A stretch of 64,000 nucleotides of DNA from Trichopria drosophilae (Eukaryota; Arthropoda; Insecta; Hymenoptera; Diapriidae): the NCBI GenBank assembly GCA_030407085.1, contig CM059585.1, forward strand, positions 89,046,501-89,110,500, given 5' to 3'. Position 1 is the stretch's first letter; each line of letters opens with the position of its first letter. Position numbers and translations under genes: made by a program. Shown here piece by piece: positions 11,987 through 24,205 of this stretch. The notes beneath the pieces are model-generated. The model did not search any database, was not told the DNA's origin, and worked only from the letters and a program-made list of their open reading frames with translations.

Positions 11987-13380
11987 TTAACCCTTTTCGT
12001 CCCAAAAGTCCGGAATTTGGACACAACTTTCAACGATATAACTTTTGTTCCAAACAACGTTAACAAAAATTGAAATAAGTCAAAATCGATAGATTTGGAC
12101 CTCTTCTTTCAAATGCCGTGGTCAGAATCAGTCGGAAATTACAAAGAAAAAAGTTATGATTATTTTTTCGAAAAAAATACTGATTTTTTCGTCGTTTTTT
12201 CCCAATAATTGCGTTTTTTGACATTGAAAGGGGCAGTGCTGATCATTGCAAAACGTACTAATCGCGTCTTTTTGCTCAGACCATTCTTCTCCCGTCGGAT
12301 TTTTTTCAAAAAACAAAATGGCGGCTTCAAGATAGCGTCTCCAAGTTGTAATTTTACATTTTTCTCTCAAATTTTCTCCCAAAAATATTAATTATTTGAC
12401 CGCGTAACGGTTCAAATCATGGAAAACTGGAATCATGATTCATTCATAATCTCAAATTAGTCGTGTACAATGAGTTACTACCGATATTTTGTCGGATTTT
12501 CACTCAATTTGCAGGTCGCAGGTCAATCCACATCTTATAGTGCAACATAACTTTCAATATCTGCTATATTGATTTACAAAATACAAAACAAAACACAAAA
12601 ATAAAAAACAAATATTTCCTCATTACCTCCACGTGTTTTGAATTAAAAAAAAAATGAAAGTAATAAAATTAAAATAAAAAAAAATGAAGAAAAGTATTTT
12701 AAAATTAAAAAAAAGTCGAACTGTACTAAATTTTTAGGTTATAACCAGATAATTAATAGGTCATAAGGGTATATGGTCATTTTTAATTTCGCACTTAAGT
12801 AATGTTACGGAAACGTCGAAAATTGTGTGAAAATTAGACAAATAATCGGTATAAACCAATTGGGTCTAATTAATTTGAGGTTATGAGGTTATGAGTAAAT
12901 CATGATGAGACTAGGTATTCACAATATGATAATAATTATTTTTTCATTGCAATTCTCCATGATTTGAGCCGTTACACGTTCAAATAATCGATATTTGTGC
13001 GAGAAAATTCAAACTTACAACTTCCAGACGCCATCTTGAAACCGCCATTTTGTTTTTTGAAAAAAATCCGACGGGAGAAGAATGGTCTGAGCAAAAAGAC
13101 GCGATTAGTATGTTTTGTAACGATCAGCACTGCCCTTTTCAATGTCAAAAAACGCAATTACTGGGAAAAAGTGTCGAAAAAACCAGTATTTTTTTCGAAA
13201 AAATGATCATAACTTTTTTCTCTGTAATTTCCGGATGTTTCTGACCACGGCATTTGAAAGAGGAGGTCCAAATCTATCGATTTTGTCTTATTTCAATTTT
13301 TTTTAACGCTGTTTGGAACAAAAGTTACATCGTTGAAAGCTGTGTCCAAATTCTGGACTTTTGGGACGAAAAGGGTTAAA
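11987..13380. mobile_element. 1.4-kb foldback element in a TTAA site
   Basis: TTAA at 11987-11990 and 13377-13380 bounds long inverted arms of about 430 bp (11987-12422 and 12957-13380). Both arms start TTAACCCTTTTCGTCCCAAA. A 61-codon frame beginning MRFLTLK is therefore read on the plus strand in the left arm and on the minus strand in the right arm. Such paired frames are shadows of the repeat, not genes. The central 535 bp is AT-rich and has no transposase. TTAA plus CCC ends suggests piggyBac-type mobilisation. Confidence 0.8.
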
Positions 13381-15337
13381 CAGCTTATTTCATAAACATT
13401 TAGAGTATGCCTAATTATTAAATTTCCCCCGAGTTATTGCGGATACGTTCATTTGCGGTATATACATAAAATGCCATTATTCTCCTAAAGCTTAAGCATC
13501 TATTTAACTGAAAAAATAGCATTTTCATCAAATGCGAATAGAAAAAAAAGACGTAAAAGGGCCCCAGTATAGTAGCGTCGGTGACTAAAATGGTTGTTAG
13601 CAAAGTTTTTTTAAAATGATACATTACATTATGATAAAATATAGATACAAGAAGATTTATATTATTTAACTACAGTTGATTTTAAAATATAATGGGAAGA
13701 ATAACACTGACCGACCAAATTTTATTTGTTGTCTGTCTTTGTCAAGCGAAGTATCATTTCCGACTTATTTTTTCGTGCTGAAAATGATGGCGCTAACAGA
13801 ATTGTGCTTTCACGTCACACTTTGGAGAAAAATAAGGTCATACCAAAATACACGAATTTTTGCGAAAAAGCATTGAGGAAGTCTGTTTCTATTTTTATTT
13901 GCTGATTGTTTTCTTTTAAATTGGCGAATGATTAAGTATGACAATGACAACTCGAAATATGAAGTTCAATACAATATCGATCTTGACTCGTTACAAAAGT
14001 TGTAACACTAAAAGTTGCGTCCAAATGTTATATTTTCAAGATGAAAAGGTTTAATAGAATGGTTTTCTAAAAAATTAGAAAAATTGTCCAACTAATAATG
14101 TTTTGAACGTATCAATCACTGATATAGTTACACGACAAGTTTTCTCTATAAATATAAAGTGAAGAATATAAAAGATAATCCATTGACAATATTAATAGCA
14201 CAAAGTCGAACGCAAAGACTGGAACTATTGTATACTCTCTGTATGATTAATGTTTAGAGGGGTTATTTATATTCATTTAATTTGTTTAATTAAACAGAAT
14301 AATATAGCATATGATTTATTATGTGCCTGTTTACAAAAGCGTACATGAAGACTTACGATATAAAAAAAATATTTTTACGCTCATTCTACGTATCATGAAT
14401 TTTGAAACGCCCAAACGTTGGTTTAATTTATATTTATGAACACATGTAAACTTCATATCCCTGATTACTTAGTAATTATGCGAGATGTAAAATATCCGCT
14501 TCATTCATTGCATTCAAAAACATTCGTTTGATTTCGCAGGTCGTCGATGTGAAATTACGCAAGCAGATTTTTACATGCCTAATTAAAAGCTTTGAAAATA
14601 ACCAACTTATAATTAAAACCATTGTACAGCCTTTATTAGTTTGTGATATTTTATCAAATCTGAATTACAAAATTCTTGTAAAACAAATTTTATAAATGTT
14701 TCTAAAACCGGTGTAATTTAAAGATCGATGAAAATACAACGTTATACAATTCAATAGTGCAATTATTTTAATGTTCGTCTAAAACGGTATTTATAGTATT
14801 AAAAATGTTTGCCATATGCATACACATTAATTTCGAATTTGTTGTCGACGCGAAATTTTTAGAATTGGTCGTATAGACGAGAATCAATTTGGTCGAAAAT
14901 ATCTACGCTGGTATTTTCGATGTGGTTGTTTACGTTTCCTTTATCGGGATACCAAAATTTTCGAATTTGATAGTAGCGAGAGATCGGTAGATTTCAGATT
15001 AGTCGAAAGCGTCGTCGAGTTTAGTCGAGCTAGTAAGCTTTGAGAATGTGAGAGTTTCTAATTTCGAAACATATTAACTCGAAATTTACTTTTCTGGTCA
15101 TTAAAAGTTTTTATTTTATTAATCATAAAACATTAGCTTTTTATTTTTAAACACAGGTAAAACACTTTACATTTTTTAATTTATATTTAAGTTAAACCAA
15201 CATGTTGAATCTTGATTCATAACTACACAGAATCTGAACCGTGCGTGTTACTTACAGGGAAGGGGGTTGTCGCGCGGTTGTAAGGGTCGAAAATGTATTT
15301 CGATAAATGACACCGTATTTTCTTACTACGTCATGCT
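13381..15337. other. Probable intron, no gene
   Basis: Open frames at 13418-13624 (minus) and 13676-13876 (plus) are short and unrecognised. The stretch 14820-15060 is slightly richer in CG but without a clear frame. Confidence 0.35.
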
Positions 15338-15835
15338 AGGTCACATGCAAATAATAAAGAAACATAAATAAAAAAGTTGGCTGATGTTTCGTCCCGGGTC
15401 TGCTCACGGACTCTTCAGTGGGGCTTGTGAGCGGACCCTGCCCCAGACATATCTCGCCAATAAATATGTCATTTGTATATAAAATAAAAATAAATAATAT
15501 AATATACAATAACAGATATATCGAATAATTACTCACCCACCGATGAGACCGCGAAGCGACCCGGGAAATCACCACCAACGCACCCCAAGGTTCTGGCTCT
15601 ATGATATACCCGAACTATAATGGTAAAACTGGTCCGAATGTCTCGGAACCCCACGATCAACTGACTGAAGGTGCTTTCCACAGGCCTGTTTATTCGGGTA
15701 CGGACTATTTGTTTTCCAGAGGCAGGACTTGGGAAAACAACAACCACGCCCCAAAACAAACTAATTGCAAAGAAGTTAATTCATATTTTCCTCCTAATTC
15801 TACAGGAATTTTATTATAATATTATCCCACTCGAC
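15338..15835 (-). mobile_element. Possible ribozyme-bearing retroelement remnant
   Basis: A GC-richer block starts at about 15380 with the hammerhead motif on the minus strand and continues to about 15835 with open frames on both strands (minus 15336-15578 and 15529-15759, plus 15601-15819). I recognise no reverse transcriptase or endonuclease. Hammerhead motifs are known at the ends of Penelope-like elements and in non-autonomous retrozymes, so this could be a remnant of either. The limits given are approximate. Confidence 0.35.
15383..15452 (-). ncRNA. Hammerhead self-cleaving ribozyme motif
   Basis: Read on the minus strand from 15452, the order is: stem III strand (AUGU), cleavage triplet GUC (15448-15446), stem I UGGGGC (15445-15440), a 15-nt loop, GCCCCA (15424-15419), core box CUGAAGA (15418-15412), stem II GUCC (15411-15408), a 13-nt loop, GGAC (15394-15391), GAAA (15390-15387) and stem III CAU (15386-15384). 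Stem I is six perfect pairs, stem II four, and stem III four counting the A-U and C-G pairs around the triplet. CUGANGA tolerates any base at the fifth position, so every invariant core base is present. Cleavage would fall after the C at 15446. The short stem III resembles hammerheads of Penelope-like elements. Activity is untested. Confidence 0.75.
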
Positions 15836-17641
15836 CTAAACGGTTATTAGGACCTTTGTCGCGTGACGATCCGGAACAGTGCGGATGATTTAATTACGTA
15901 TCGATCTTTCTCTGGTTATATCTTTTGGTGTTTTAAAAAGAAAATATTTATTTTTACGGTTGTTTTGACCTTTCATTGACCTTCTTAGAGACTATTGAAA
16001 GAATAACTTGGACACCAAAATTTAACGAGTTGATTATATTATCCTATATAAAAATAATACTCAGAATTTGTCCTTACAGCGCACTGAAGCACTTATTCCA
16101 ACAAAAAAAATCCATTTTTTGGAAAAAATCATTATTCTTGACTTCTCATACAGTTACAACGATAACTACATCAAAGATACAAATTAAGTATAACAAAATT
16201 TCAAAAAACAGAGAGCATCAAATTCTCTACAAGAAACCGTATATGGGCAAGTCTATGAGACTCTTAATACATTGTTTTAGAAAATAATTAAAAATGAATG
16301 TTTGTTGAACACTATCCAAACTTACTTTTTATCTTTATAAACCTTTACAGAAATAAGAAATAAGCCACAAATTTTTATTCATATTCATACGTTTCAAAAT
16401 AATATAGAACCTAAATACTAGGGAAAAACTTAAATACCTTCGGAATTAAATGACACGGAAACTATTTAATCGGATCGCAGCACTAATAAATTGATTATAT
16501 TGGTCGTCCTAACCAATTAAAACAGTCGAGGCAACTAATTGGTCATTTCCATGTATATGTACATGATTACCTTAAACAATCATGAGATCTGAATCCTTCT
16601 AGGTTTCAAATTTAAATAAAAGCAAAGAAAGAGAGACGAAATTTTAACACTAATCGGCACAAGTTGCCCCAAAACACAATGATTACATCTTGTGTGTTAG
16701 ACTTTTTTCAAATGTTTCAACAAAAGACGCCTAACTTCTAGTTTTCAAAGATATTTAGGAAAAATAATGATTTTTCTATTTTTTTTCGGAAAGCATTTTT
16801 CTATCATTATGAAATCGATTAATAAAATATTCTCGATGCGTAACAAATAAGATCATGCCCAAAAAAATTGTTATTCCAAATCGGTGGTATCAAAATGGCC
16901 GCTTACGAAAGCATTAATTGCTCTTTATTTCTGAATTTCGGAATTTACAATTCCTTCCCCGTGCTTCCAAAGTGAGAATATTATTTTAGGGTGTTTTCGG
17001 GGTCACTGAATACGATCCCATTGTCAAAAATATAAAATTAAATATAGCGGATCCAAAAGGTAGACATTCGAAGTAGAAATCATAGTTTATTATTGACTGA
17101 TTACTGTGCGCATTATTTGCAAGTAAAATAAAGTACATTTTAGTTGGACAAACCATGTCGATGACCTTGATTTTACTACCTTTGTTTAAATTAGAAGGCA
17201 GTAATTGAATTTACCTGTTTTTCTAGCGACCACAGATACATGTGCTGCATAAGTATTTTGGCATTTTTTATTGTATGTATATTTAACTGTATCTCACTTC
17301 ATACAGAGAAAACTACAATTACAGATGTAATTAGGAAGACGACAATTATGGAGGGAAGAGTATAGATTGTGGGTACCACTTTTGTTGTGGAACTGAGTTT
17401 TATTACACACATACATAAATGTCAAATTAGTGATTTGGGGGACAATTATTAGAGTAACATGGATTAAGATTTCTTGGTGAAATATAAATAAATATATATG
17501 ATATGAGTTAACAACGTAATTAAGATATGTTTATGTGTAATATGAATAAATAACAAACATGCACAAAAAAATTATAATTTTGACAACTATTATAAATTTG
17601 ACTATATTACATAATTGTAATGTACGTAATATTATTTTTAG
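15836..17641. other. Probable intron upstream of exon 17642
   Basis: No gene. A copy of the GTCACTGAATACGAT repeat lies at about 16990-17060. The acceptor of the next exon is AG at 17640-17641 after an AT-rich, T-rich tract. Confidence 0.5.
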
Positions 17642-17862
17642 GACGGACATTAAATGGACAGCCTTTACTCGAGTTCCCGTTATCAAATAGCGAACAAACC
17701 CGGGAACCATTGAGGATCAAAAGGGCGACTTTGTGGGCCAGAGTGGAGCTTAGGCACGCTCATCATTATCAACATCATCGTTCGAATTTGAATAACCAAA
17801 AAAACATTACGCTGTGGGTATTCAGGGTAAGATGTGGCAACGTGACGCACCTGCGAGGAAAG
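17642..17862 (+). CDS. Actbeta: Activin-beta exon: prodomain part 1
   Basis: This 221-bp exon starts after AG (17640-17641), with two bases completing a split codon, and ends in phase 0 before GTAATA (17863). It encodes 73 residues, including the hydrophobic beta-strand patterns typical of TGF-beta prodomains (ATLWARVEL and NITLWVFRVRC). Two N-glycosylation sequons are visible (NIT, NVT). An RIKR tetrabasic-like site at about residues 25-28 of the exon is upstream of the main furin site and may be an accessory cleavage point. The assignment rests on its continuity in phase with the next two exons and the unmistakable mature domain. The upstream signal-peptide exon is not identified. Confidence 0.75.
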
Positions 17863-18117
17863 GTAATATAATGCTTTCAATAATTATTGTATTATTATTG
17901 CCATTGCATTAGAAAAACTTACAGGAGGTGCTGTTATATTATCGAAAATTAAAATATGATAAATAATGATTTTTACAAATTTTCGATTTTGAATAACTTG
18001 ATCAACTTAGCGGTATAATAACAAATCATTCTACATTTGTACTACAGTAGAGAAGAATAAATAGAGGTAAATCTGGAATGTTAATTATTTTTTGACGTAC
18101 TATTTGTAAAATTTGAT
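17863..18117. other. Start of 9.3-kb intron
   Basis: AT-rich intronic sequence after the GTAATA donor. Confidence 0.6.
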
Positions 18118-18412
18118 TGTACGCACCTTTTTTACTGCGTAAAATACGACTTTACGCATTTTTGCTGTCCGGTGGCCCTCTCGTGTTCGGCATTGCTGGC
18201 CACTCGACTCCGGCGGTGAGCACTCGTGCGAAAAATCGTCTTTAACACACACTAAAAAAAGCACGCAAATTTTACGTATATTATGTCAAAAAATGCCGTT
18301 CGATACGCGGGCGTAAGAATTCGATTTTACGCACCGATCCTATATATATAATCGCATGTTAAATGGCTGTGCGTAAAATATCATTTTACGCCCTTGTATC
18401 GAAAAATACTAT
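18118..18412 (-). mobile_element. Palindrome-rich MITE, copy 1
   Basis: It is homologous, in opposite orientation, to the insertion at 40436-40724. Shared blocks include CTCTCGTG, GCACTCGTGCG, CGTAAGAATTCGATTTTACG and AATCGCATGTTAAA, and the end reads TATCGAAAAATACTATT. Near each end is a ~24-bp palindrome of the form GCGTAAAATnnnATTTTACGC. No coding capacity is seen. The boundaries are taken from the homology and are approximate. Confidence 0.7.
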
Positions 18413-18730
18413 TTTGATGCAGTAGGCGTAAAATAGTCATTTTACGCCCTCATTTGCAGGCGTAAAACCCCTATTTCACGCCTTCTGGGGCGTAAAATAA
18501 ATTTTCCGCCCACGGAGGCGTGAAATTGGCATTTTAGGTCCGCAAAATCGAGGCGTAAAAAATTTTACGCCTACTGCATCAAAAAACAATGTTTGAATCT
18601 CAGGCGTAGAATTTTCACCCTCATGAACCTCGAGCCGGCTTTGCCGTTTCTCGGGTTCTATTGTCGAGGCGTAAAACTTTATTTTACGCCCTTGATACAA
18701 AAATAACTATTTTGATGCAGTATGCGTAAA
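18413..18730. repeat. Cluster of ~26-bp GCGTAAAA/TTTTACGC palindromes
   Basis: At least six imperfect palindromes follow one another (starting near 18424, 18460, 18489, 18518, 18552 and 18668). Each is GGCGTAAAA, a 3-6 bp core, then TTTTACGCC or a mutated version. Terminal words TTTTGATGCAGTAGGCGTAA (18412) and GCCTACTGCATCAAAA (18568) are inverted, delimiting a smaller element of about 180 bp. A third TTTGATGCAGTATGCG lies at 18710. The minus-strand open frame across it (18476-18700) is a by-product of the repeats. Confidence 0.7.
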
Positions 18731-21700
18731 GTTCCCTCATTACTTAATAGCAAAATAAAGTGTACCGTCTACGTATACTGCCACTTATTATGACTATAGT
18801 AAAATTCCTTAACCCATTAAGTCCTGAACGGATAAAAAACGTATATTGTATAAACGAAAAGTATCTAAAATATAGACAAACAATCATCCGACGTGAAATT
18901 AACTCAATTTCCAGAATCTTTCATTACATTTTCGTATGGTAAATATTTTCATTTTCAAAATGAAATCGTTTTAATCGTTGTTTTTCGGTCTATTACATTA
19001 GATATTAAAAATAAACAAAAATAATAAGCAATACGTAAATTGAAGGTTCTATAGCTAAGAAAATTTGAAAAATTGGAGAGTTTGAATTAAAGGAGGAAGT
19101 AGAGCACATATTTTGTATATTGTTAAGGACAATTTGGAAAATGTTAATTAATTACGGATTACGTTTCGAGCATATGTTCGGGTCATATTCAGACAGCTAT
19201 GTATTTTATAACAATTTTTTACATTGAAATTTCAGAATTTTTGGATGAAGTAAAGAAATCGTGTGCTCGAGACAAGAACTTTAAAATTTGCATATTGACG
19301 TTTTAGAAACAAAGGTGAACGTATACAAAATGTCGGCTAAAACACGAAAAAAATCAGCGAAAGGTTCAGGAATGTTTTATTTGAAAATTATCGACATTCG
19401 GAAAAATATTGCTGAACAAAAAGTTCTTAGAATTGCTTTAGGAATTACTAGGAATAGCCTGAAATTTGTTCAAATTTTGTTTGAAGAATTTTGAACAGAG
19501 AACAAAGTGTTTTATAAAGCTAATTATACAGAAACTTTTTTCCAACAGTCAATGATTTTCAAATGAAAAATTCATTACCTTTTTTATAGGTTTTTTTAAT
19601 TTGAAAATGATACCTTCAAGAAAAAATGTTACGAACGAAAACTTTTTAAGATTGCTCAAAGAATATGTTAAAAATGTTTCATAATTTGTTTGACGAAATT
19701 TTCAATTTCTCAAAATGTTGATGTGCCATAACCGCCATTTTGGTTACTTTCGCCATCAAAACGTTTCTTGCTACAATAATTTTATATTGTGAAAGTCTGT
19801 AAAAGTTCGAAAAGAAAAAAATCTCATGTACCACTAGGGAAAAAGAATAACAAATATTGGGGCCGATGAACAATGATAGTAAACTTTAACGTAAATGTGG
19901 TTAAAGTTACTACTTTGATAGTCAAAATCAACTTAGTTGTTTCTACAGCTTTTCTTCATGCAAATGTAATATCTAAAAAAGTCTTGGTGGACTGTCGATT
20001 TAGTCCCGAAAGTTAATTATAGGAATAATTTCGAAGGAATTTCGAAGGAATAGTTTCGAAGAAATCTCATAATGTCTTATGATAAAAACAAAATATTTTG
20101 ATTATGACAACAGTTCCGATTCAGGTAATATTCAGAAGTACACATTGCGCACATCATATGTACATCTCGAGTTCACTAATGATGAGCAGACAATAAAATA
20201 TAACGTAGAAATTTATTACCAATTCGGGAGACGTATATAAGACTTACCTTATTTACAAGTTGCAGAAATTGATAAATATTTTTGAAATTTTTTCCCTCAA
20301 CAGTTCTTGAACTGGTCCTGACTCATGGTGTAACCCATTTTGTAATAATGTCTTGATCCGATAAATAAATGGGGCCTGATCAGGCCATTATAAAGTTAAA
20401 TAATTTCCTTACTTTACAAATTTACCATTGAATGTTAAATTATTTAATAGTTATTACCCTAAACAGACTAACTTAGTCCCTAACAGAATTCAACCTTACA
20501 GCAAGGTTCAATAAGGTTGTCCTAATGTTTACAAGTTTGCAGCAACGTTATTTATCCTTATTGTAAGTTTCGGTTTGTGTGGGTATGTTTCTAGAAAATG
20601 ATAATTTTGTTGGATTTCCGCAATACTGGGCACAATTTCAATTTCATAATATACTCCAAGTAATAGATAAAACGGATACAGAATATAACAATATTTCACA
20701 AATCCATATATACAAATATGACCATTAAGGGTGTAGTGAAAAAGTACAATTTTCCAATTTCATATGATTCTACTGATTTCGGCCTTCATACAATTTTTCG
20801 CACTCATAAAAGCTACAACTTCCAGACTTGGGCGATACTGAAATTAGGTTTCCTTAATAAGTACTGAACAGTCTATATGATTTCAAATTCCTAAAACATT
20901 GAACTATTACTCGAAATCAGATATAAGGTACATCTTATAAACGTTCAATTATAATTTATTGTAGTTTTGTCACAGTCGGTATACATAAAGCCGAACCTGC
21001 TAGGGAAGGCCTTTTTAGGACCAGGATAAGCCTTGATACACATTTAGGCTAACCGGAAAACATTCCACTCGTGCAGACGCAACTCAACATCCATTCACTC
21101 GACAGCACACTATTTCCCGTAATCTTGTATTAAGTACAAATTTAAATCTAAAAAATAATCTTTCACTTTGGTATTCCTTCATCATATAATGCGATATGCA
21201 ATTTGTACCTCGAAGAATTGACGACTGACAATTAAGTCCGCGCTTTTTTTTTGTAGACCAGTTCGGTCAGAATAACCTAATCTAACTTGTTTAACGCCAC
21301 GATACCCTTCTTTCACGTATTTTATTGATATCGCATTTCTTTTTAGGAATCATCCCAAAAAGTTAGCTAGGAGCAGAATTGATAATAAAATAAGTACAGA
21401 ATTAATGAATATCTATATTCTATTAAATATTTAATTTTTAATCTTAATTTAAAAACAAAATAACCTCAAAATGATATTCAAATGAACTTGTACTCATACT
21501 GAGGTATGAAAGATGAAGATATATTTTCTAGTGTGGAGAATATTTTATTCCCAATGTTAATATTCATTAGTACCTTCTTCAAAATCTACGTCTGCACTAA
21601 TTTATTTTAGATATTGGATGTAATAGCATTGCATTAGTAAAATCCCTGCCTCCAAAAGGTCTCAAACCCTACATCGTCATGAGGTATCGTATGCTACGTA

Positions 21701-23250
21701 ATATCCGAGTTGTAATCACGTTTGCACTAAAAAAGAATATGCAGAAAAACGATAAAGATCCGAAAGTTTTCGAGCATTCGTGACGAATTAACCCTCAAAG
21801 TTATTTTATACAGAAAGTCACGTAGGATGTAATGTTCATTTAATCTGATAAGAGTCGAAATTTCGTATCAGATTAAAGAGTCGAAAAAACAGGGTTCGTC
21901 ACGAAATCTCGAAAATTACATCCTATCGTACGTCAAAGAAGGGATAGTCTTTAATAACATATGTACAATCGTCTTACATCGTGTATTTTAGTACTTACAT
22001 TCTTGAAACTCTGAGATCTCAAAGTTTAATCAATTGTAATAAGCCCTCTTCTACAAAATTGGTATTACAATGTAATTCAAAGATAATTTAAATAGAATCT
22101 ATCTGTACTTATAAAATGTTATCACTAACAGAGGAGGTAATTTTGCCACGCTTATTCCGAAAATTTATTTACTTATCTTACATCTAAAGGAAATGGGATA
22201 CGCAATCTGATAGAGTAAACTTGAATTTTCTTTTTAAAGCCTTACCGCGAGCAATTAAATTATGAAATTGTAGAAAATACTGTTTAGTGTAATACTTATT
22301 AACTTTATAATAATTTAAAGTAATTTAATAGAAATAATAATAATTTCTAATTACTTTAGAAGGCTTAAAATCTACATAGTTTTAAATACAGAATTATCAA
22401 AGATTTATTGTGTTAAAATGCATAATATTGATTTTACTTTGAAAAATGAATAGAATTTGATTTGTGTAAATGAAAAATCCGATTTAAATCGCAGTCACAA
22501 TGGGTTCTTCTATATTTATTTGATATAACAGGCCTTCTCTTGTTACTTAATACTCACGGGCACTAATGCGGATTCGCATATCTATATTCATCTCAATCAT
22601 CTTCGTTTTATTCAATTCAGTTTTAAACCATTTTAACAGTAGTAAATGGAACTTAAAATTCTACATTTCTTTCTAGATTTATGTAATCTAAAATGGTATG
22701 CTTCTATAAAATTAATGGTTCGAATATGAAAGAAACCATAACCAAAGTAATATTGTACAAATTTGGACTTATACAAAACTTCATGTAGATTGTATTAACA
22801 AGGAGGTATTACGTAATTAATACCACGAACTTCTCTTGGAAGTTTTCTTCGGAGTCAACTTTTAATAAAATCGAAAATGACCAAGTTCGAGTATAACGGA
22901 AAATAAAAAGTAATTGTACTATTTTTAAAAGAGTTAAGCAGCTTCGTGATTTATCTGTACTGCAAACTTGGAAGCCATCAATTTTGGTAAATTAGAAAAG
23001 TATTATAGCAATTTTTCAAATAATTATTCATGCTCGTTTGTATTACTTCAATTTAAAATATTTCGATCTACAAAGTAGGAAAACGCTTATCCGTATTGCA
23101 AGAAAGATTTACAATTTAAATTATAACAGATTATATAATGGTGGTATTTCATCAATCAATTTTCTTTTTCGGGATACAATTCATGTAGACCCTGATATAA
23201 TTTTGATCATATGTGGTAAACATCCTAAAGCAAGATAAATTTCAGCTTCA
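18731..23250. other. Intron of Activin-beta, no gene recognised
   Basis: The longest open frames are 60-68 codons (18760-18942, 19288-19494 plus; 19679-19873 minus; 23038-23238 plus) and none is recognised. A small hairpin lies at about 21840-21877 (TAATCTGATA/TATCAGATTA). The frame 23038-23238 directly precedes a retrotransposon tail and could be a decayed piece of that element. Confidence 0.45.
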
Positions 23251-23316
23251 GGTCAGGCTGTAAAGCAGCTATAGCTGTGTCTCCCCTTTTGTACTATTGT
23301 ATTTTACGATAAAGAC

Positions 23317-23361
<45 letters not shown>
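23251..23361 (+). mobile_element. 3' tail of a non-LTR retrotransposon, copy 1
   Basis: GGTCAGGCTGTAAAGCAGC, a GCTGTG word, a TTTTGTA-TATTGTATTTT stretch and AATAAAGAC-like sequence precede a long ATT microsatellite (to 23361). The same order is seen at 45566-45680 (GGTCAGTCTGTAAAACAGC ... CCAATAAAGACGTGATTATT). A simple repeat following a conserved 3' end is characteristic of target-primed reverse transcription by LINEs of the I/Jockey/R1 kind. The clade is not determined. Confidence 0.65.
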
Positions 23362-23362
<1 letters not shown>

Positions 23363-23378
23363 AAGGGAGAGAGACCCA

Positions 23379-23889
23379 CACTTAGAGAAATTATTTACTA
23401 ATAGTTAATGTAAGCTAATTTCAAGGATCTTACATTAACTGTAAAGTTATAACACTCTAAAGTTAAAAACGACAGATAACTTTGAGATGAAAATACCAGC
23501 ACTTTCTTGCAATATTATTGTATATTAACACGCATATTTTAATATTCAATCAACGTTCGTTAACTATTAATAAATCTTAGAATAAATTCTGTCGATTGAA
23601 CTGTGCACCTCAACAATGCGTCGAAAAATTCGCAGAAAATCGAATGACCGCGCGTGTGTATGTTTGTTTATTTCCGTTTCCGTGAAACCGTATGCTCGTA
23701 TATGTCACGTAATGATCCCAACATTAATATTTAAACTTCTTATATTAACTATTATCATAGCAAATTTAATCCAATCTCAGATTACGGTAACTTCAGGATA
23801 AAGAAACTTCCCTTAAAATCAAAATATAAATTCTGATAGCTTTACTATGAGGCTATTACATTAACTGTAAACAAACATTTCTCTCAGTG
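23379..23889. mobile_element. 511-bp MITE with CACTKAGAGAAAT ends
   Basis: Inverted ends CACTTAGAGAAAT (from 23379) and ATTTCTCTCAGTG (ending 23889) enclose further inverted words, GTTAATGTAA near 23405 and TTACATTAAC near 23855. No transposase is present. The 61-codon frame 23616-23801 has no recognised content. Confidence 0.55.
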
Positions 23890-23985
23890 CAGAGAATTTT
23901 TACATATTGTTAAAATGTAACAAATTTTCAACATATAGTCAGTTTCTGTAGTCAGTAACTGGTCTGCAGAGTACAGAGATTTGTG

Positions 23986-24205
23986 CTCTTTTTTGCTGGA
24001 TTGTTTTTTATTTTTGTTGAACACTGGAATTTATTGCTAAAGTTTTTGGATCATTATTGATTTATGAAAGGTCCCAGGACTCTAAAAAGTTCGGCCTTAA
24101 TTTTTTTTCATAAATCCTTAATGGGCCAAAAACTTAAGAAACAAATTCCATCTTTAGCAAAAATGTTTCCAACAACAACAAAAATTGCACAAATCTCTTA
24201 ACTGC
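23986..24205. repeat. Imperfect hairpin with ~90-bp arms
   Basis: The left arm (AGAGATTTGTGC, TTTTTGTTG, TTGCTAAAGTTTTTGG, TTTATGAAA) is matched in reverse by the right arm (TTTCATAAA, CCAAAAACTT, CTTTAGCAAAAATG, CAACAACAAAAA, GCACAAATCTCT). It is probably a MITE or foldback remnant. Confidence 0.6.

Noticed and set aside
12209..12391. Duplicate small protein genes (MRFLTLK frames at 12209-12391 and 12972-13157)
   Set aside because: They are mirror readings of the arms of one foldback element.
23318..23361. Stand-alone ATT microsatellite
   Set aside because: It follows a conserved 3' end shared with 45.6 kb, so it is better read as a retrotransposon tail.
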